NCBI RefSeq assembly: GCF_002222595.2
Contig: NZ_CP022413.2
Coordinates: forward strand, 2,790,001 to 2,854,000
Reading direction: 5' to 3'
DNA length: 64,000 bases
From: Blautia hansenii DSM 20583
GTDB taxonomy: Bacteria; Bacillota; Clostridia; Lachnospirales; Lachnospiraceae
Under the pieces are notes generated by a model. The model saw nothing but the letters and a program-made list of their open reading frames with translations. It was not told the origin of the DNA and made no database searches. The number at the start of each line of letters is the position of its first letter. The first letter of the stretch is position 1. Below are positions 15,494-25,357 of this stretch, in pieces. Position numbers and translations under genes: made by a program.

Positions 15494-17236
15494 TTATCCA
15501 AACTGACTCATATAAAGTGCCGCATATTTCCCATTCTTTTTCATCAATTCCTCATGATTTCCCACTTCTTTAATATCTCCGTCCTCCATGTAGAGAATCA
15601 TATCTGCATCACGAATTGTAGATAATCGATGGGCTATCACAAAGCTGGTACGTCCTTTCATAAGCTCTGCCATTGCTTTTTGAATTAATACCTCTGTGTG
15701 AGTATCTACATTACTAGTAGCCTCATCTAAAATCATAATTTCCGGATCAGAAGCAATTGCACGGGCAATGGTCAAAAGCTGACGCTCACCTTGCGAAATA
15801 TTTTCTGCACCTTTTGTGAGCACCATATCATATCCACCAGGAAGTGTTTTAATAAAATTATGTGCACAAGCCGATTTTGCTGCTTCTTTCACTTTCTCTT
15901 TTGTCATGTTATCTTCTGCATATCCGATATTTTCACCAATGGTTCCTTCAAACAACCAGGTATCCTGTAAAACCATACCAAATCGGTTACGAAGTTCTTC
16001 TCTGCTCATATCTGTAATTCTAACGCCATCCACTTTAATTGCACCTTCATTTACTTCGTAAAAACGCATCAATAAGTTAATTAATGTTGTTTTTCCAGCT
16101 CCTGTCGGTCCTACTACCGCAACCTTTTGTCCCGGTTCCACTGTCAGATTAATACCATTCATCAACAAATGCTCCGGTCTATATCCAAATTTTACATTTT
16201 CAAATGTTACTCGTCCACTACAATCATTAGGAACGATACATTGCTGGCTATCTGGTATTTCCTCTTCTGCATCCAGCAGACTAAAAATACGTTTACCTGC
16301 TGCCGCTGCCGCACCAAAACTTCCTACCATTCCTGCAATCGCAGAAAAAGGTTCTGCAAAACGCCATGTATATTCTAGCATTGCCTGCACATTTCCCACT
16401 GCAATTTTTCCTGCAATTGCCCAAAGACATCCAATCGCTGCACAAAGCACATACCCTAAATCGTTTACAAGGGTAGTAATAGGACTTATTGCTCCCGCTG
16501 TGGTTTCTGCCTTCCGAGAACTATTTTTCAATGCGTCATTCAACTGTGCAAATCTCTTTTTTGCACGTTCTTGATAGTTAAATGTCTGAACAACAGATTG
16601 TCCATTATACATTTCTTCCACATACCCATTAAGTTTTCCAAGCAGTTCCTGCTGTTCTCCATAATGCTTTTCACTCGCCTTCATGACACCGGCAGCACTT
16701 AAAAGAGAAAGTGGTACCATAATAATCGGAATCAGAGACAAGGAAGGGCTTATCAACAACATCATCACAAGTACACCAATCGCAGTTGTCACCTGAGTTA
16801 CTGCTGCTGTTAAATTTTGACTGATTGCATTATTTATAGTATCCACATCATTAGTAATAATACTGAGAATATCACCATGAGTGTGTACATCATAATAATT
16901 CAGTTTCAAGCGATGCATCTTTTCATTAATTTCCCGGCGAATGGTCTGCATAACATTTGCAGTAATTTTTGCCATCCCAAATCCCTGTAAAAAAGAAAAC
17001 GTCTGGGAAATAAAATATAGTGCAACTAATGCAGCTAAAAGCCATAAAATAGTTTCCCAATAAAAAACGCCATCCTCTATACTTGCAAAAAGTGTTGTTG
17101 TTACTTTTCCCACAAGAAATGGTGCAAGAACCATAAATGCAGTACTAATAACAGCTGATAATAAAACCAAACACAAACGCAAACGATATTCCTTCAAATA
17201 CTTCAATAGCCTTTTAAATATGATTGCATTTTTCAT
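15494..17236 (-). CDS. ABC exporter half-transporter, partner 2 (complete ATP site residues)
   Basis: A 580-residue half-transporter with an N-terminal six-helix domain and a C-terminal nucleotide-binding domain: Walker A GPTGAGKTT, Q-loop GMVLQDTWLF, signature ISQGERQLL, Walker B MILDEATSNVD and switch IAHRLSTI. Its signature lacks the usual LSGGQ, while the Walker B keeps the catalytic Glu. The upstream gene overlaps its start by 23 bp and has the reverse pattern, so the two form a heterodimeric exporter of the TM287/288 type. Substrate unknown; drugs or lipids are typical. Confidence 0.9.
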   Translation of the reverse strand: MKNAIIFKRLLKYLKEYRLRLCLVLLSAVISTAFMVLAPFLVGKVTTTLFASIEDGVFYWETILWLLAALVALYFISQTFSFLQGFGMAKITANVMQTIRREINEKMHRLKLNYYDVHTHGDILSIITNDVDTINNAISQNLTAAVTQVTTAIGVLVMMLLISPSLSLIPIIMVPLSLLSAAGVMKASEKHYGEQQELLGKLNGYVEEMYNGQSVVQTFNYQERAKKRFAQLNDALKNSSRKAETTAGAISPITTLVNDLGYVLCAAIGCLWAIAGKIAVGNVQAMLEYTWRFAEPFSAIAGMVGSFGAAAAAGKRIFSLLDAEEEIPDSQQCIVPNDCSGRVTFENVKFGYRPEHLLMNGINLTVEPGQKVAVVGPTGAGKTTLINLLMRFYEVNEGAIKVDGVRITDMSREELRNRFGMVLQDTWLFEGTIGENIGYAEDNMTKEKVKEAAKSACAHNFIKTLPGGYDMVLTKGAENISQGERQLLTIARAIASDPEIMILDEATSNVDTHTEVLIQKAMAELMKGRTSFVIAHRLSTIRDADMILYMEDGDIKEVGNHEELMKKNGKYAALYMSQFG

Positions 17237-18962
17237 TCAAATCTGCCTCCTTTCCTAATTGTATTTCTGCGATTTCACGATAAAGAGAACAAGACTTTAA
17301 CAGTTCCTCATGTGTTCCATTTCCCACAATCTGTCCATCATCTACTACCAAAATGCGATCCGCATCCACAATGGTACTAATCCTCTGCGCTACCATAATA
17401 ACCGTTGCATCGCCAATATTCTTTTTTAAATTTTCACGAAGCTGACGATCTGTTTTCATATCCAAAGCGGAAAAACTATCATCAAATACATAAATTTCCG
17501 GTTTTTTCATCATTGCACGAGCAATCGCCATACGTTGTCTCTGTCCTCCTGACAAATTTGTACCACCTTGTGCAATCATATCATAATATCCTTGCTTTCT
17601 TTTACTTATAAACTCATCTGCACATGCAATACCTGCTGCCTGCTCCCAGTCTTCCTCCGTACCATTTTCTTTTCCAAAATTAAGATTTTCTCCGATATTT
17701 CCTGAAAACAGTACATTTTTTTGAGGAACATATCCAATCATAGAACGTAAATCCTCTGTACGATATTCTTTCGCATTTATACCATCAACCAATACTTCTC
17801 CGAACATTGGATCATATAATCTTGGAATCAATTTTAAAATACTTGATTTTCCTCGCCCTGTTCCTCCTATAATTGCAGTTACTTCTCCCGGTCGTGATAT
17901 AAAGCTTATATCTTTCAATATCGGTTCATCTGCTCCCGGATAAGCAAATGTTACATGACGAAATTCTACTGTTGCATGCATAGTTTTCTCTTTCATTGAA
18001 AATTTTCCATCACGAATAGAACTCTCTGTTTCTAAAACTTCAGAAATTCTTTTCGCACAAGCATAACTCGTTGGAAACATCATAATTACTAACGATAACA
18101 TCATCACTGAAGTCAGCACCATACTAATGTACTGACTATTTGCAACCAGAGAACCAACCTCCATAGCACCTGTATTAACATAATAAGCACCCATTCCTAA
18201 AACAGCTGCCGTAGTTACACCAAAAATCACACTAATGGCAGGCATTAAAAGGCTGGTGATACGACCTGCTGCCATTGCTGTTACGGCATAATCCCTATTT
18301 GCATTCTCAAAACGTTCACTCTCGGCTTTCTGTCTGTTAAATGCACGAATAACACGTACCCCTTCCAAAGACTCTAAAAATAAACGGTTAATCTGATCCA
18401 GCTTTTTTCGCAAACTTATAGAATAGCGAGAAGCCAATACCACAATCACAGTTAATGCTATCAGTAAGACAGGAATGGCTATCAACAGTACTGAACTGAC
18501 TTCACCTCCTGTTGCAGCTGAAAAAATAAGTCCTGCTGCAGCCATCATAGGTGCAAGTAAACCAATTCGAAGCATCAGTGTCAAAAAATTCTGTACATTA
18601 GTAATATCAGAAGTGCTTCTTGTCACAAGGCTTGCCGTCCCAAATTTATCCATTTCCGCTGCTGAAAATTCCTGCACTTTAGAAAAAACTTGATTTCGTA
18701 GTTGTGCTGCAAAATCTGTAGAAATATAAGATGCTATTTTCACAGATAAAAAACTGATAATACAAGAAAATACTGTAACACCTGCCATAATTATTGCATA
18801 CATCCAAATTACACGATTTTCTCCTTCTGCAACACCATGACTAATCATCTGTGCCAAAAAAGATGGTAAAAGCATTTGCCCTATCGCTGACAATAATACC
18901 AGTGCAAACAATAAAATTATTTGCCTTGATTTCAGCTTTACTTTTGAAAATATTGTTTTCAT
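17214..18962 (-). CDS. ABC exporter half-transporter, partner 1 (degenerate ATP site)
   Basis: A 582-residue half-transporter. Walker A is GGTGRGKSS and the signature LSGGQRQRM is canonical, but Walker B reads VFDDSFSALD, with Asp where the catalytic Glu should be. This is the normal degenerate-site subunit of heterodimeric exporters. It overlaps the partner gene by 23 bp. The promoter upstream has a 19-bp spacer containing a perfect palindrome, typical of activation by a MerR-family regulator; one is encoded about 870 bp away. Confidence 0.9.
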   Translation of the reverse strand: MKTIFSKVKLKSRQIILLFALVLLSAIGQMLLPSFLAQMISHGVAEGENRVIWMYAIIMAGVTVFSCIISFLSVKIASYISTDFAAQLRNQVFSKVQEFSAAEMDKFGTASLVTRSTSDITNVQNFLTLMLRIGLLAPMMAAAGLIFSAATGGEVSSVLLIAIPVLLIALTVIVVLASRYSISLRKKLDQINRLFLESLEGVRVIRAFNRQKAESERFENANRDYAVTAMAAGRITSLLMPAISVIFGVTTAAVLGMGAYYVNTGAMEVGSLVANSQYISMVLTSVMMLSLVIMMFPTSYACAKRISEVLETESSIRDGKFSMKEKTMHATVEFRHVTFAYPGADEPILKDISFISRPGEVTAIIGGTGRGKSSILKLIPRLYDPMFGEVLVDGINAKEYRTEDLRSMIGYVPQKNVLFSGNIGENLNFGKENGTEEDWEQAAGIACADEFISKRKQGYYDMIAQGGTNLSGGQRQRMAIARAMMKKPEIYVFDDSFSALDMKTDRQLRENLKKNIGDATVIMVAQRISTIVDADRILVVDDGQIVGNGTHEELLKSCSLYREIAEIQLGKEADLNEKCNHI

Positions 18963-19005
18963 AAGAACCTTTTCTCCTCTCTTGATTTTTCCTTAATCTG
19001 GGGGT

Positions 19006-19036
19006 ATCATATACTATACAGTTACTGTATAGTCAA
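19006..19036 (-). promoter_or_regulatory. MerR-type promoter/operator of the ABC exporter genes
   Basis: On the minus strand TTGACT (19031-19036) and TATGAT (19006-19011) are 19 bp apart, longer than the normal 17. A perfect palindrome with 10-base arms ACTATACAGT and ACTGTATAGT and one central base fills 19013-19033. Long spacers with a dyad are the hallmark of MerR-activated promoters. Confidence 0.8.
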
Positions 19037-19071
19037 GAGTTTTTTACTACATAAAACACAATTTCCTATAA

Positions 19072-19113
19072 AATAAAAAAAGCTGATTGATAAATCATCA
19101 ATCAACTTTTTCT
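19072..19113 (-). terminator. Rho-independent terminator of the YitT-like gene
   Basis: On the minus strand AGTTGATTGAT and ATCAATCAGCT pair around GATTT and are followed by TTTTTTTATTTTAT, just after the stop of the membrane protein gene. Confidence 0.8.
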
Positions 19114-19121
19114 CACAGCTT

Positions 19122-19754
19122 TTAATATATATCCGCCATTCCTAATGATGCAGGAAGTCTTATTTTCTGTATTATTCCAATAATCTGCCCTGATAAAAGA
19201 ACAGTCAAAAGGGAATATAAAATTTTATTTAATGGAATATAACTAAGGGATATGAAAAGCACAACAAGGTCACTGGCCAAATAAATCCACTGAATATCTA
19301 CAGGCAGTACCGAAGATAAACTCATAGCAAGAGCGTCATCTCCTGTAGGAGCTCCTCCCACCCTTACACAAATTCCCACACTAATACCTACAAAAAGCGC
19401 ACCTACCACAGCTGCTAAAAAAGGCATCTCACCAATTTGAGGAAACAGTGGATCAAACTGTTCAAAAATCCCATAAAAAACAGAAAATCCTATGGCAGAT
19501 ATAAAGGAAAATACAAGGAAACGTTTCCCTAAAATTTTCCATCCTAAGAAATAGCACAATGCCGTCAGAAGAAAACCGGAAAATGATGGTGAAATTCCAA
19601 ACCAATGTTCCAAAAGAAGTGTCAATCCAAGAATACCTCCTTCTGTAACATTAGATATAGAATGGACATTATAAAGCCCAAAAGCCAACAAGGCACTTCC
19701 CGCCAGCAGAAGCAAAACAGAAGATAATTTAATTTCTTTCCAAATAGAACGCAT
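19122..19754 (-). CDS. YitT-family membrane protein
   Basis: A 210-residue membrane protein with about five to six helices. It resembles the membrane part of YitT/YczE-type proteins (GLYNVHSISNVTEGGILGLTLLLEHWFGISPS, GISVGICVRVGGAPTGDDALAM). It lacks the cytoplasmic DUF2179 domain that many YitT proteins have. Function is unknown in the family. It is divergent from the MerR gene, and its promoter has a MerR-type long spacer with a palindrome, so regulation by that protein is likely. Confidence 0.8.
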   Translation of the reverse strand: MRSIWKEIKLSSVLLLLAGSALLAFGLYNVHSISNVTEGGILGLTLLLEHWFGISPSFSGFLLTALCYFLGWKILGKRFLVFSFISAIGFSVFYGIFEQFDPLFPQIGEMPFLAAVVGALFVGISVGICVRVGGAPTGDDALAMSLSSVLPVDIQWIYLASDLVVLFISLSYIPLNKILYSLLTVLLSGQIIGIIQKIRLPASLGMADIY

Positions 19755-19787
19755 TTTTCTTTCCTTTCTTTTGATAATTCTGAACCC

Positions 19788-19818
19788 ATTATAAACTCTA
19801 GTATTATACTAGAGTCAA
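19788..19818 (-). promoter_or_regulatory. MerR-type promoter/operator between the YitT-like gene and the MerR gene
   Basis: On the minus strand TTGACT (19813-19818) and TATAAT (19788-19793) flank a 19-bp spacer. A perfect palindrome with arms ACTCTAGTAT and ATACTAGAGT and one central base lies at 19795-19815. The site sits 20 bp before the divergent MerR start, so it could also control the regulator itself. Confidence 0.82.
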
Positions 19819-19835
19819 GCAGGAGAATATAAATA

Positions 19836-20636
19836 ATGAAACAGTATTTTAAAATCGGAGAAATTTCTAAATTGTATAAAATTGGAGTTGATTCTATACG
19901 CTATTACGAAGAAATTGGTTTAATACAGCCAGAGCGTTCTGAATCCGGCTACCGCCATTACAGTATACATGATATTTGGCGATTAAATGTAATCCGTGAT
20001 CTCCGCTCCATAGGCTTTACTATGGAGCAAATCCGAGAATATTTGGAAAATCACACTACTTCATCTTCCTTAAAACTTTTAGAAGAAGAACAAGAAGTAA
20101 TCCAACAGCAAATGCAGTATCTCCAAAAACTACAAAAAAATGTAGCACAGCGACTAAATACCATACGCTGTGCCCAGACTCTTCCACTTTATAAAATTGA
20201 ACAAATCACACTGCCTCCCCGCCGCTGTCACAATCTGTCCGAAGGTTATCATGCTGCTGAAGAAATGGACATTCTGATTGAGCGTCTTATTAACCTGGAC
20301 AAAGACAGACTGTATATCATTGGAAGCAATCAAATTGGAACCAGGATTTCCCTGTCTGCCCTGCAGGATAAAAAAGTTCTTTCCTATCAATCTGTGTTTC
20401 TTATTGACGAGCAAGGTGAGAATTTCATTCCCGGAGGAGACTATCTTTGTGTCACCTACCGAGGCAGTTATTCCCAAAGCACTCAATGGGGACTGAAACT
20501 GGCAGAATATGCTAAAAAGCACCATCTCACTGTCCATGGTGAATTATTGGAACTACTGTGGGTAGATATTCATATTTCTTCAGACGAAACAGAACATATT
20601 ACACAATTACAGCTCCCTGTTAAAAAAATCTCATAG
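19836..20636 (+). CDS. MerR-family regulator with C-terminal effector-binding domain
   Basis: A 266-residue activator of the BmrR/TipA kind. The N-terminal winged helix is YFKIGEISKLYKIGVDSIRYYEEIGLI..ESGYRHYS, followed by the dimerisation coiled coil (LEEEQEVIQQQMQYLQKLQKNV). The C-terminal 140 residues resemble a GyrI-like drug-binding domain (DYLCVTYRGSYSQSTQWGLKLAEYAKKHHLTVHGELLELLWVDIHIS). No cysteine pattern for metal is apparent, so an organic effector is likelier. AGGAGA precedes the ATG. Two MerR-type promoters in the neighbourhood are the probable targets. Confidence 0.9.
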   Translation: MKQYFKIGEISKLYKIGVDSIRYYEEIGLIQPERSESGYRHYSIHDIWRLNVIRDLRSIGFTMEQIREYLENHTTSSSLKLLEEEQEVIQQQMQYLQKLQKNVAQRLNTIRCAQTLPLYKIEQITLPPRRCHNLSEGYHAAEEMDILIERLINLDKDRLYIIGSNQIGTRISLSALQDKKVLSYQSVFLIDEQGENFIPGGDYLCVTYRGSYSQSTQWGLKLAEYAKKHHLTVHGELLELLWVDIHISSDETEHITQLQLPVKKIS

Positions 20637-20658
20637 AGCGTAATTTCTTATGGAATAA

Positions 20659-20684
20659 AAAGACTGGGGAACTTCCCCAGTCTC
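20659..20684 (-). terminator. Terminator of spoVG
   Basis: Perfect 11-bp arms AGACTGGGGAA and TTCCCCAGTCT at 20661-20682, followed on the minus strand by TTTTTATT. It also separates spoVG from the convergent MerR gene. Confidence 0.85.
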
Positions 20685-20695
20685 AGACTATATAT

Positions 20696-20980
20696 CTAAT
20701 TTTCTGCCTCTTCCACAGGCTCCTCCGCCAATACTTGTTCGTACTTTTCCAGAATAATATTCTGTATCTTTTCTCTGGTTGCTGAGTTAATCGGATGTGC
20801 GATATCTCTATATTCTCCATCTGTTGCCTTGCGGCTTGGCATAGCAATAAACAGTCCTTTTTCGCCTTCAATAACCTTGAAGTCATGTACTACAAACTCT
20901 TCATCAATGGTAATAGAAACCACTGCTTTCATTTTGCCTTCCTTTGCTACACGTCTTACTCTTACATCTGTGATGTTCAT
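20696..20980 (-). CDS. spoVG: SpoVG, RNA-binding regulator
   Basis: A 94-residue full-length SpoVG. Characteristic segments are [43 protein letters not shown] and [18 protein letters not shown]. SpoVG influences septation and sporulation in Bacillus and is now regarded as a nucleic-acid-binding regulator. The C-terminus is acidic (EEPVEEAEN). It follows glgD on the same strand by about 85 bp. Confidence 0.97.
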   Translation of the reverse strand: MNITDVRVRRVAKEGKMKAVVSITIDEEFVVHDFKVIEGEKGLFIAMPSRKATDGEYRDIAHPINSATREKIQNIILEKYEQVLAEEPVEEAEN

Positions 20981-21065
20981 AATGTCCTTCCCCTTTCATT
21001 GCCGCCTTTTGCAGTCGTATTTTTCTGTCTTTTATTTTGGAGTCTGTTCCACTCAGGCATTTTGC

Positions 21066-22181
21066 CTAAAGAACATAGCGGTCATTCCTCTCAACTACGA
21101 TTTTGATACCGTCTTCTCCGCTGTAATAGGAATTTGCATGAATAGTATCCCTGCTTTCCACAATACAGTTCTCAATGTGTGTGTTATCCCCTAAATATAC
21201 ATCGTTTAAAATAATAGAATTCTTAATCACACAATTATTGCCAACAAAAACTTTCTTAAACAATACAGAATTTTCTACCGTACCGTTGATGATACATCCG
21301 CTGGAAATCAAACTGTTTTTCACAGATGAACCCGGATTATATTTTGCCGGTGGCAAGTCATCAATTTTAGACTGTACTCCCGGATACTGACGGAAGAAAT
21401 AATCTCTGATTTCCGGCTTCAAGAAATCCATATTTGTCTTGTAGTAAGACTCTACCGTAGCGATGTTGCTCCAATAAGAATTAATCTTATAGCCATAAAT
21501 ACGTTTCAGATTTTTATAACGGATTAAAATATCTTTAACAAAGTCATAACGACCTTCCATACCGCATTTTTCAATTAACTCGATAAGCTGTCTTCTTCGG
21601 ATAACATAAATACCGGTAGAAACCGTATTAGACTGCGCTACCATTGGTTTTTCATCAAATTCTTCAATTCTGCAGTCCTCATTCATTTTAACACAGCCAA
21701 AACGAGTAGCATCTTCATCGTTCACATCTGTACATACAACAGTGATATCCGCTCTTTTGGCAATGTGATATTCCAAAACCTTATTATAATCCAGCTTGTA
21801 CACACAATCACCGGAAGCAATTACCACATACGGCTCATGACTGTTTTTCAGAAAATCCAGATTTTGGTAAATGGCATCTGCCGTGCCACGATACCAAAAG
21901 CTGTTATCCGGTGTAATGGTAGGAGTAAAAGTAAACAAACCGCCTTGTTTTCTTCCGAAATCCCACCATTTTGAGGAGCTTAAATGCTCGTTTAAGGACC
22001 TCGCATTATACTGTGTCAATACTGCTACCTTTTGAATATGGGAGTTTGACATATTACTAAGAGCAAAGTCGATGCTGCGGTAGCTTCCCGCTACGGGCAT
22101 AGCTGCAATCGCTCTCTTATTTGACAATTCTTTCATTCTGTAATTATTGCCGCCGGCAAGAATAATACCTATTGCTCTCAT
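21066..22181 (-). CDS. glgD: Glucose-1-phosphate adenylyltransferase regulatory subunit GlgD
   Basis: A 371-residue GlgD. It has the nucleotidyltransferase fold with [39 protein letters not shown], but the catalytic motif of GlgC is altered (GGxGxRL is replaced by GGNNYRM), in line with a regulatory partner. The C-terminal left-handed beta-helix repeats are seen in [20 protein letters not shown]. It works with GlgC in ADP-glucose synthesis for glycogen. Its ATG overlaps the glgC stop by 4 bp. Confidence 0.95.
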   Translation of the reverse strand: MRAIGIILAGGNNYRMKELSNKRAIAAMPVAGSYRSIDFALSNMSNSHIQKVAVLTQYNARSLNEHLSSSKWWDFGRKQGGLFTFTPTITPDNSFWYRGTADAIYQNLDFLKNSHEPYVVIASGDCVYKLDYNKVLEYHIAKRADITVVCTDVNDEDATRFGCVKMNEDCRIEEFDEKPMVAQSNTVSTGIYVIRRRQLIELIEKCGMEGRYDFVKDILIRYKNLKRIYGYKINSYWSNIATVESYYKTNMDFLKPEIRDYFFRQYPGVQSKIDDLPPAKYNPGSSVKNSLISSGCIINGTVENSVLFKKVFVGNNCVIKNSIILNDVYLGDNTHIENCIVESRDTIHANSYYSGEDGIKIVVERNDRYVL

Positions 22182-23452
22182 TCTGTCTCACCTTCCTTAT
22201 TCAAAATTTCTCCGCTGTCCAATATTCCGTCCGGATAATCCTCAGGTGCAGTTGCACCTACAACCGCTGTATTTTTTCCAATGCTGACATTGGATGGAAT
22301 TACTGTATTTGCTCCCACTGTTACCAGCCCAAAGGAGTATACGTTTGGTTTAATTTTATTCAGCACTTCTTCACCGATACCCATGACTACGTTATCACCC
22401 ACTGTTACGTTTTCTGCAATAATGGCTTTGTCAATCACATCATGTTCTCCGATGATTGTCCCTTTCATAATAATGGAGTCACGAATAACCGCTCCTTTTT
22501 TAATGGTAACGCCTGCGCCGATTACAGAATTATGTACTTCACCGTAAACCTCTGTTCCTTCTCCGATAATACTCTTTTCTACAACAGCGTCTGCGGCGAT
22601 ATATTGTGGAGTAATTACATCACCCTTTGTGTATATTTTCCAGAATTCTTCATATAAATTAAATTCAGGAATAATATCAATGAGCTCCATGTTTGCTTCC
22701 CAATAAGAACCTAAGGTACCTACATCTTTCCAATATCCGTTGTATTCATAAGCAAACAATCTCTGTCCCTTATCTTTGCAATATGGAAGAATGTGTTTAC
22801 CAAAGTCGCAGCCTGACTGGTCTTTTAAGGCAATCAGCGCTTCTTTTAAAACAGGCCAGCTGAAAATGTAAATTCCCATAGAAGCAAGATTACTCTTAGG
22901 CTCCGCAGGTTTTTCTTCAAATTCAGTAATCCTTCCTGTTTCATCTGTAATTGCCAAACCAAATCTGGATGCCTCTTCCCATGGCACCGGCATACATGCT
23001 ATGGTCACGTCCGCCTTATTTGCCTTGTGGAAATCCAGCATAATTTCATAATCCATTTTGTAGATATGGTCACCACCCAAAATCAACACATAATCTGGAT
23101 TATAATTTTCCATATATGCCAGGTTCTGGTAAATCGCATTCGCTGTACCTGTATACCATTCTGTATTTGTTTTCTTTTCATAAGGAGGCAAAATGGAAAC
23201 TCCTCCTACATTTCTATCCAAATCCCATGGGATTCCTATACCAATATGGGTATTCAAACGCAAAGGCTGGTACTGAGTCAGTACACCAACTGTATCTACA
23301 CCTGAATTGATACAGTTGCTCAGTGGAAAGTCGATAATTCTGTACTTTCCTCCAAAGGTTACTGCCGGTTTTGCTACCTTTGCAGTGAGAACGCCAAGTC
23401 TGCTGCCCTGACCGCCGGCCAGAAGCATCGCAATCATCTCTTTCTTAATCAT
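22178..23452 (-). CDS. glgC: Glucose-1-phosphate adenylyltransferase GlgC
   Basis: A 424-residue catalytic ADP-glucose pyrophosphorylase. Motifs are [83 protein letters not shown] and a hexapeptide-repeat C-terminus. It makes ADP-glucose for glycogen. First gene of the glgC-glgD-spoVG run and divergent from murC; the intergenic stretch of about 200 bp must hold both promoters. Confidence 0.97.
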   Translation of the reverse strand: MIKKEMIAMLLAGGQGSRLGVLTAKVAKPAVTFGGKYRIIDFPLSNCINSGVDTVGVLTQYQPLRLNTHIGIGIPWDLDRNVGGVSILPPYEKKTNTEWYTGTANAIYQNLAYMENYNPDYVLILGGDHIYKMDYEIMLDFHKANKADVTIACMPVPWEEASRFGLAITDETGRITEFEEKPAEPKSNLASMGIYIFSWPVLKEALIALKDQSGCDFGKHILPYCKDKGQRLFAYEYNGYWKDVGTLGSYWEANMELIDIIPEFNLYEEFWKIYTKGDVITPQYIAADAVVEKSIIGEGTEVYGEVHNSVIGAGVTIKKGAVIRDSIIMKGTIIGEHDVIDKAIIAENVTVGDNVVMGIGEEVLNKIKPNVYSFGLVTVGANTVIPSNVSIGKNTAVVGATAPEDYPDGILDSGEILNKEGETE

Positions 23453-23661
23453 GCCATCACCTCTTGTATCTTTCTATGATGCTACCATTATATCACACTG
23501 CATCTAAAATGTGAACATATTTACCAATTTTTTTTCGACATTTTTATACTTTTTGTTACATTTTACCTATCCTTTACAGCCGTTTTTCAAATAAGGGGTT
23601 TCCATTTTAAAGAAACTTGATTATAATAGGAAATAAAATATATTTTAAAGAAGGGATTATT

Positions 23662-25041
23662 ATGTATCAGATTGATTTTCATAAACCGCTTCACATCCAT
23701 TTCATTGGTATCGGCGGTATCAGTATGAGTGGACTTGCGGAAATACTTTTGGGAGAAGCTTTCCCAATCTCCGGTTCTGACTCCAAAGTCTCTGAACTTA
23801 CTCAGCATTTGGAAGAAAAAGGGGCAAAAATTTATATCGGCCAGCGAGCTTCTAACATTACAGACGATATTGACCTTGTGGTATACACAGCGGCAATTCA
23901 CGAGGATAATCCGGAATTTGCCTGTGCCAAAGAAAAAGGTATTCCTATGATTACCCGTGCAGAGCTTTTAGGACAGATTATGAAAAATTACCGTCTTCCC
24001 ATTGCAGTAGCAGGAACTCACGGCAAAACAACCACGACCTCTATGATTTCTCACGTACTTTTAGAGGCTGAGGCTGACCCAACGATTTCCGTAGGCGGTA
24101 TTCTTCCTGCCATTCATGGAAATATCCGTGTAGGAAATTCCGAAACATTTATAACTGAGGCCTGTGAATACACAAACAGCTTTTTAAGCTTTTTCCCGAA
24201 AATCAGCATTATTTTAAACATTGATGCGGACCATCTGGATTTCTTTAAGGATTTGGATGACATTCGCCACTCTTTCCGTTTATTTGCAGAAAAGCTTCCT
24301 GCCGACGGTACTTTGATTATTAACGGCGATATTCCAAATGTAGAAGAAATCACTGACAAGCTTCCGTGTGAAGTCATTACTTATGGACTGGAAAAAGCTG
24401 CGGACTACACTGCGGCAAATATTACTTTTGATGAAACAGCACACGCTTCTTTTGACTGTCTGCATAAAGGACAGTGTATCGGCAGATTTTCTCTTGCCGT
24501 ACCCGGACTTCACAATGTATCCAATGCTCTCTCTGCCATCGCCTTAGGTGAGAAGGTTGGTTTTGACTTAGATACTGTAAGACGTGGAATTCTGCATTTT
24601 GGCGGAACAGACCGCCGTTTCCAGTACAAGGGGAAAGTAGCCGGCGTCACAATTATTGACGACTATGCACATCATCCGACAGAAATTGCGGCAACCTTAA
24701 AAACAGCCGCAAATTATCCGCATAAAACAACATGGTGTGTATTCCAGCCTCATACTTACACTCGTACAAAAGCCCTGATGGATGAATTTGCAGATGTGCT
24801 TGCAACCGCAGAGCGTGTAATTTTAGCAGATATTTATGCTGCCAGAGAAACGGATAATCTGGGAGTTTCTTCCTCTGACTTATGTGACAAAATCAACGAA
24901 AGAGGCGGAAAAGCTTATTATTTCCCTACTTTTGATGAAATTGAAGCATTTTTATTAGAAAATTGTATCAACGGAGATGTGTTGATAACTATGGGTGCCG
25001 GAGATGTGTATAAAATCGGCGAAAGTATCCTTGGTCAATAG
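23662..25041 (+). CDS. murC: UDP-N-acetylmuramate--L-alanine ligase MurC
   Basis: A 459-residue Mur ligase adding L-Ala to UDP-MurNAc in the cytoplasm. Motifs: HFIGIGGISMSGLAEIL (UDP site), AVAGTHGKTTTTSMISH (ATP loop), NIDADHLDFFKDLD, VPGLHNVSNALSAIALG and DDYAHHPTEIAATL. The start at 23662 follows AAGGG; an in-frame ATG at 23617 would add 15 atypical residues. A terminator follows. Confidence 0.97.
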   Translation: MYQIDFHKPLHIHFIGIGGISMSGLAEILLGEAFPISGSDSKVSELTQHLEEKGAKIYIGQRASNITDDIDLVVYTAAIHEDNPEFACAKEKGIPMITRAELLGQIMKNYRLPIAVAGTHGKTTTTSMISHVLLEAEADPTISVGGILPAIHGNIRVGNSETFITEACEYTNSFLSFFPKISIILNIDADHLDFFKDLDDIRHSFRLFAEKLPADGTLIINGDIPNVEEITDKLPCEVITYGLEKAADYTAANITFDETAHASFDCLHKGQCIGRFSLAVPGLHNVSNALSAIALGEKVGFDLDTVRRGILHFGGTDRRFQYKGKVAGVTIIDDYAHHPTEIAATLKTAANYPHKTTWCVFQPHTYTRTKALMDEFADVLATAERVILADIYAARETDNLGVSSSDLCDKINERGGKAYYFPTFDEIEAFLLENCINGDVLITMGAGDVYKIGESILGQ

Positions 25042-25043
25042 AG

Positions 25044-25052
25044 TTATCCACA
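25044..25052 (+). promoter_or_regulatory. DnaA box (consensus)
   Basis: TTATCCACA matches the DnaA-box consensus exactly, 3 bp after the murC stop codon. A near match, CTATCCACT, follows 1 bp later. Confidence 0.6.
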
Positions 25053-25068
25053 CTATCCACTAAGTCTT

Positions 25069-25104
25069 CCACATGTTCATACCCCTGAGCATGTGGATTT
25101 TTTT
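25069..25104 (+). terminator. Rho-independent terminator of murC
   Basis: CCACATG (25069-25075) pairs with CATGTGG (25090-25096), extended by TTC/GAG pairing, and is followed by ATTTTTTTG. Confidence 0.8.
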
Positions 25105-25210
25105 GTGCATTATATAGTTGACATAATTCGACAGCAGTTGAAGCAAAAATATGTTAAATTCCTTATTTTTTCGACAATTTTAGGTTTGCAATAAAAAGCC
25201 ATCCACTTTT

Positions 25211-25228
25211 TTATCCACATTATCCACA
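25211..25228 (+). promoter_or_regulatory. Two tandem DnaA boxes upstream of the DnaD-like gene
   Basis: Two exact TTATCCACA copies are directly abutted at 25211-25219 and 25220-25228, in the same orientation, about 130 bp before the primosome genes. The 316-bp gap 25042-25357 otherwise holds the murC terminator and a candidate -10 (TATACT near 25309). Confidence 0.65.
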
Positions 25229-25357
25229 TTTCCCACAAATTTCTTTATCCTCTTGTGTTTTTTGCTGTCGAAAAAAAAGCTGGTTCTCTTTTCAAAAGTT
25301 CTGTGCTATACTGAACATGATTATAAAGATAGTATGGAAACGTAAAGGAAGTGTAAC

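Noticed and set aside
25042..25357. DnaA boxes taken as a chromosomal origin
   Set aside because: No dnaA, dnaN, rpmH or gidA neighbours and only three boxes; gene regulation or DnaA titration is likelier.
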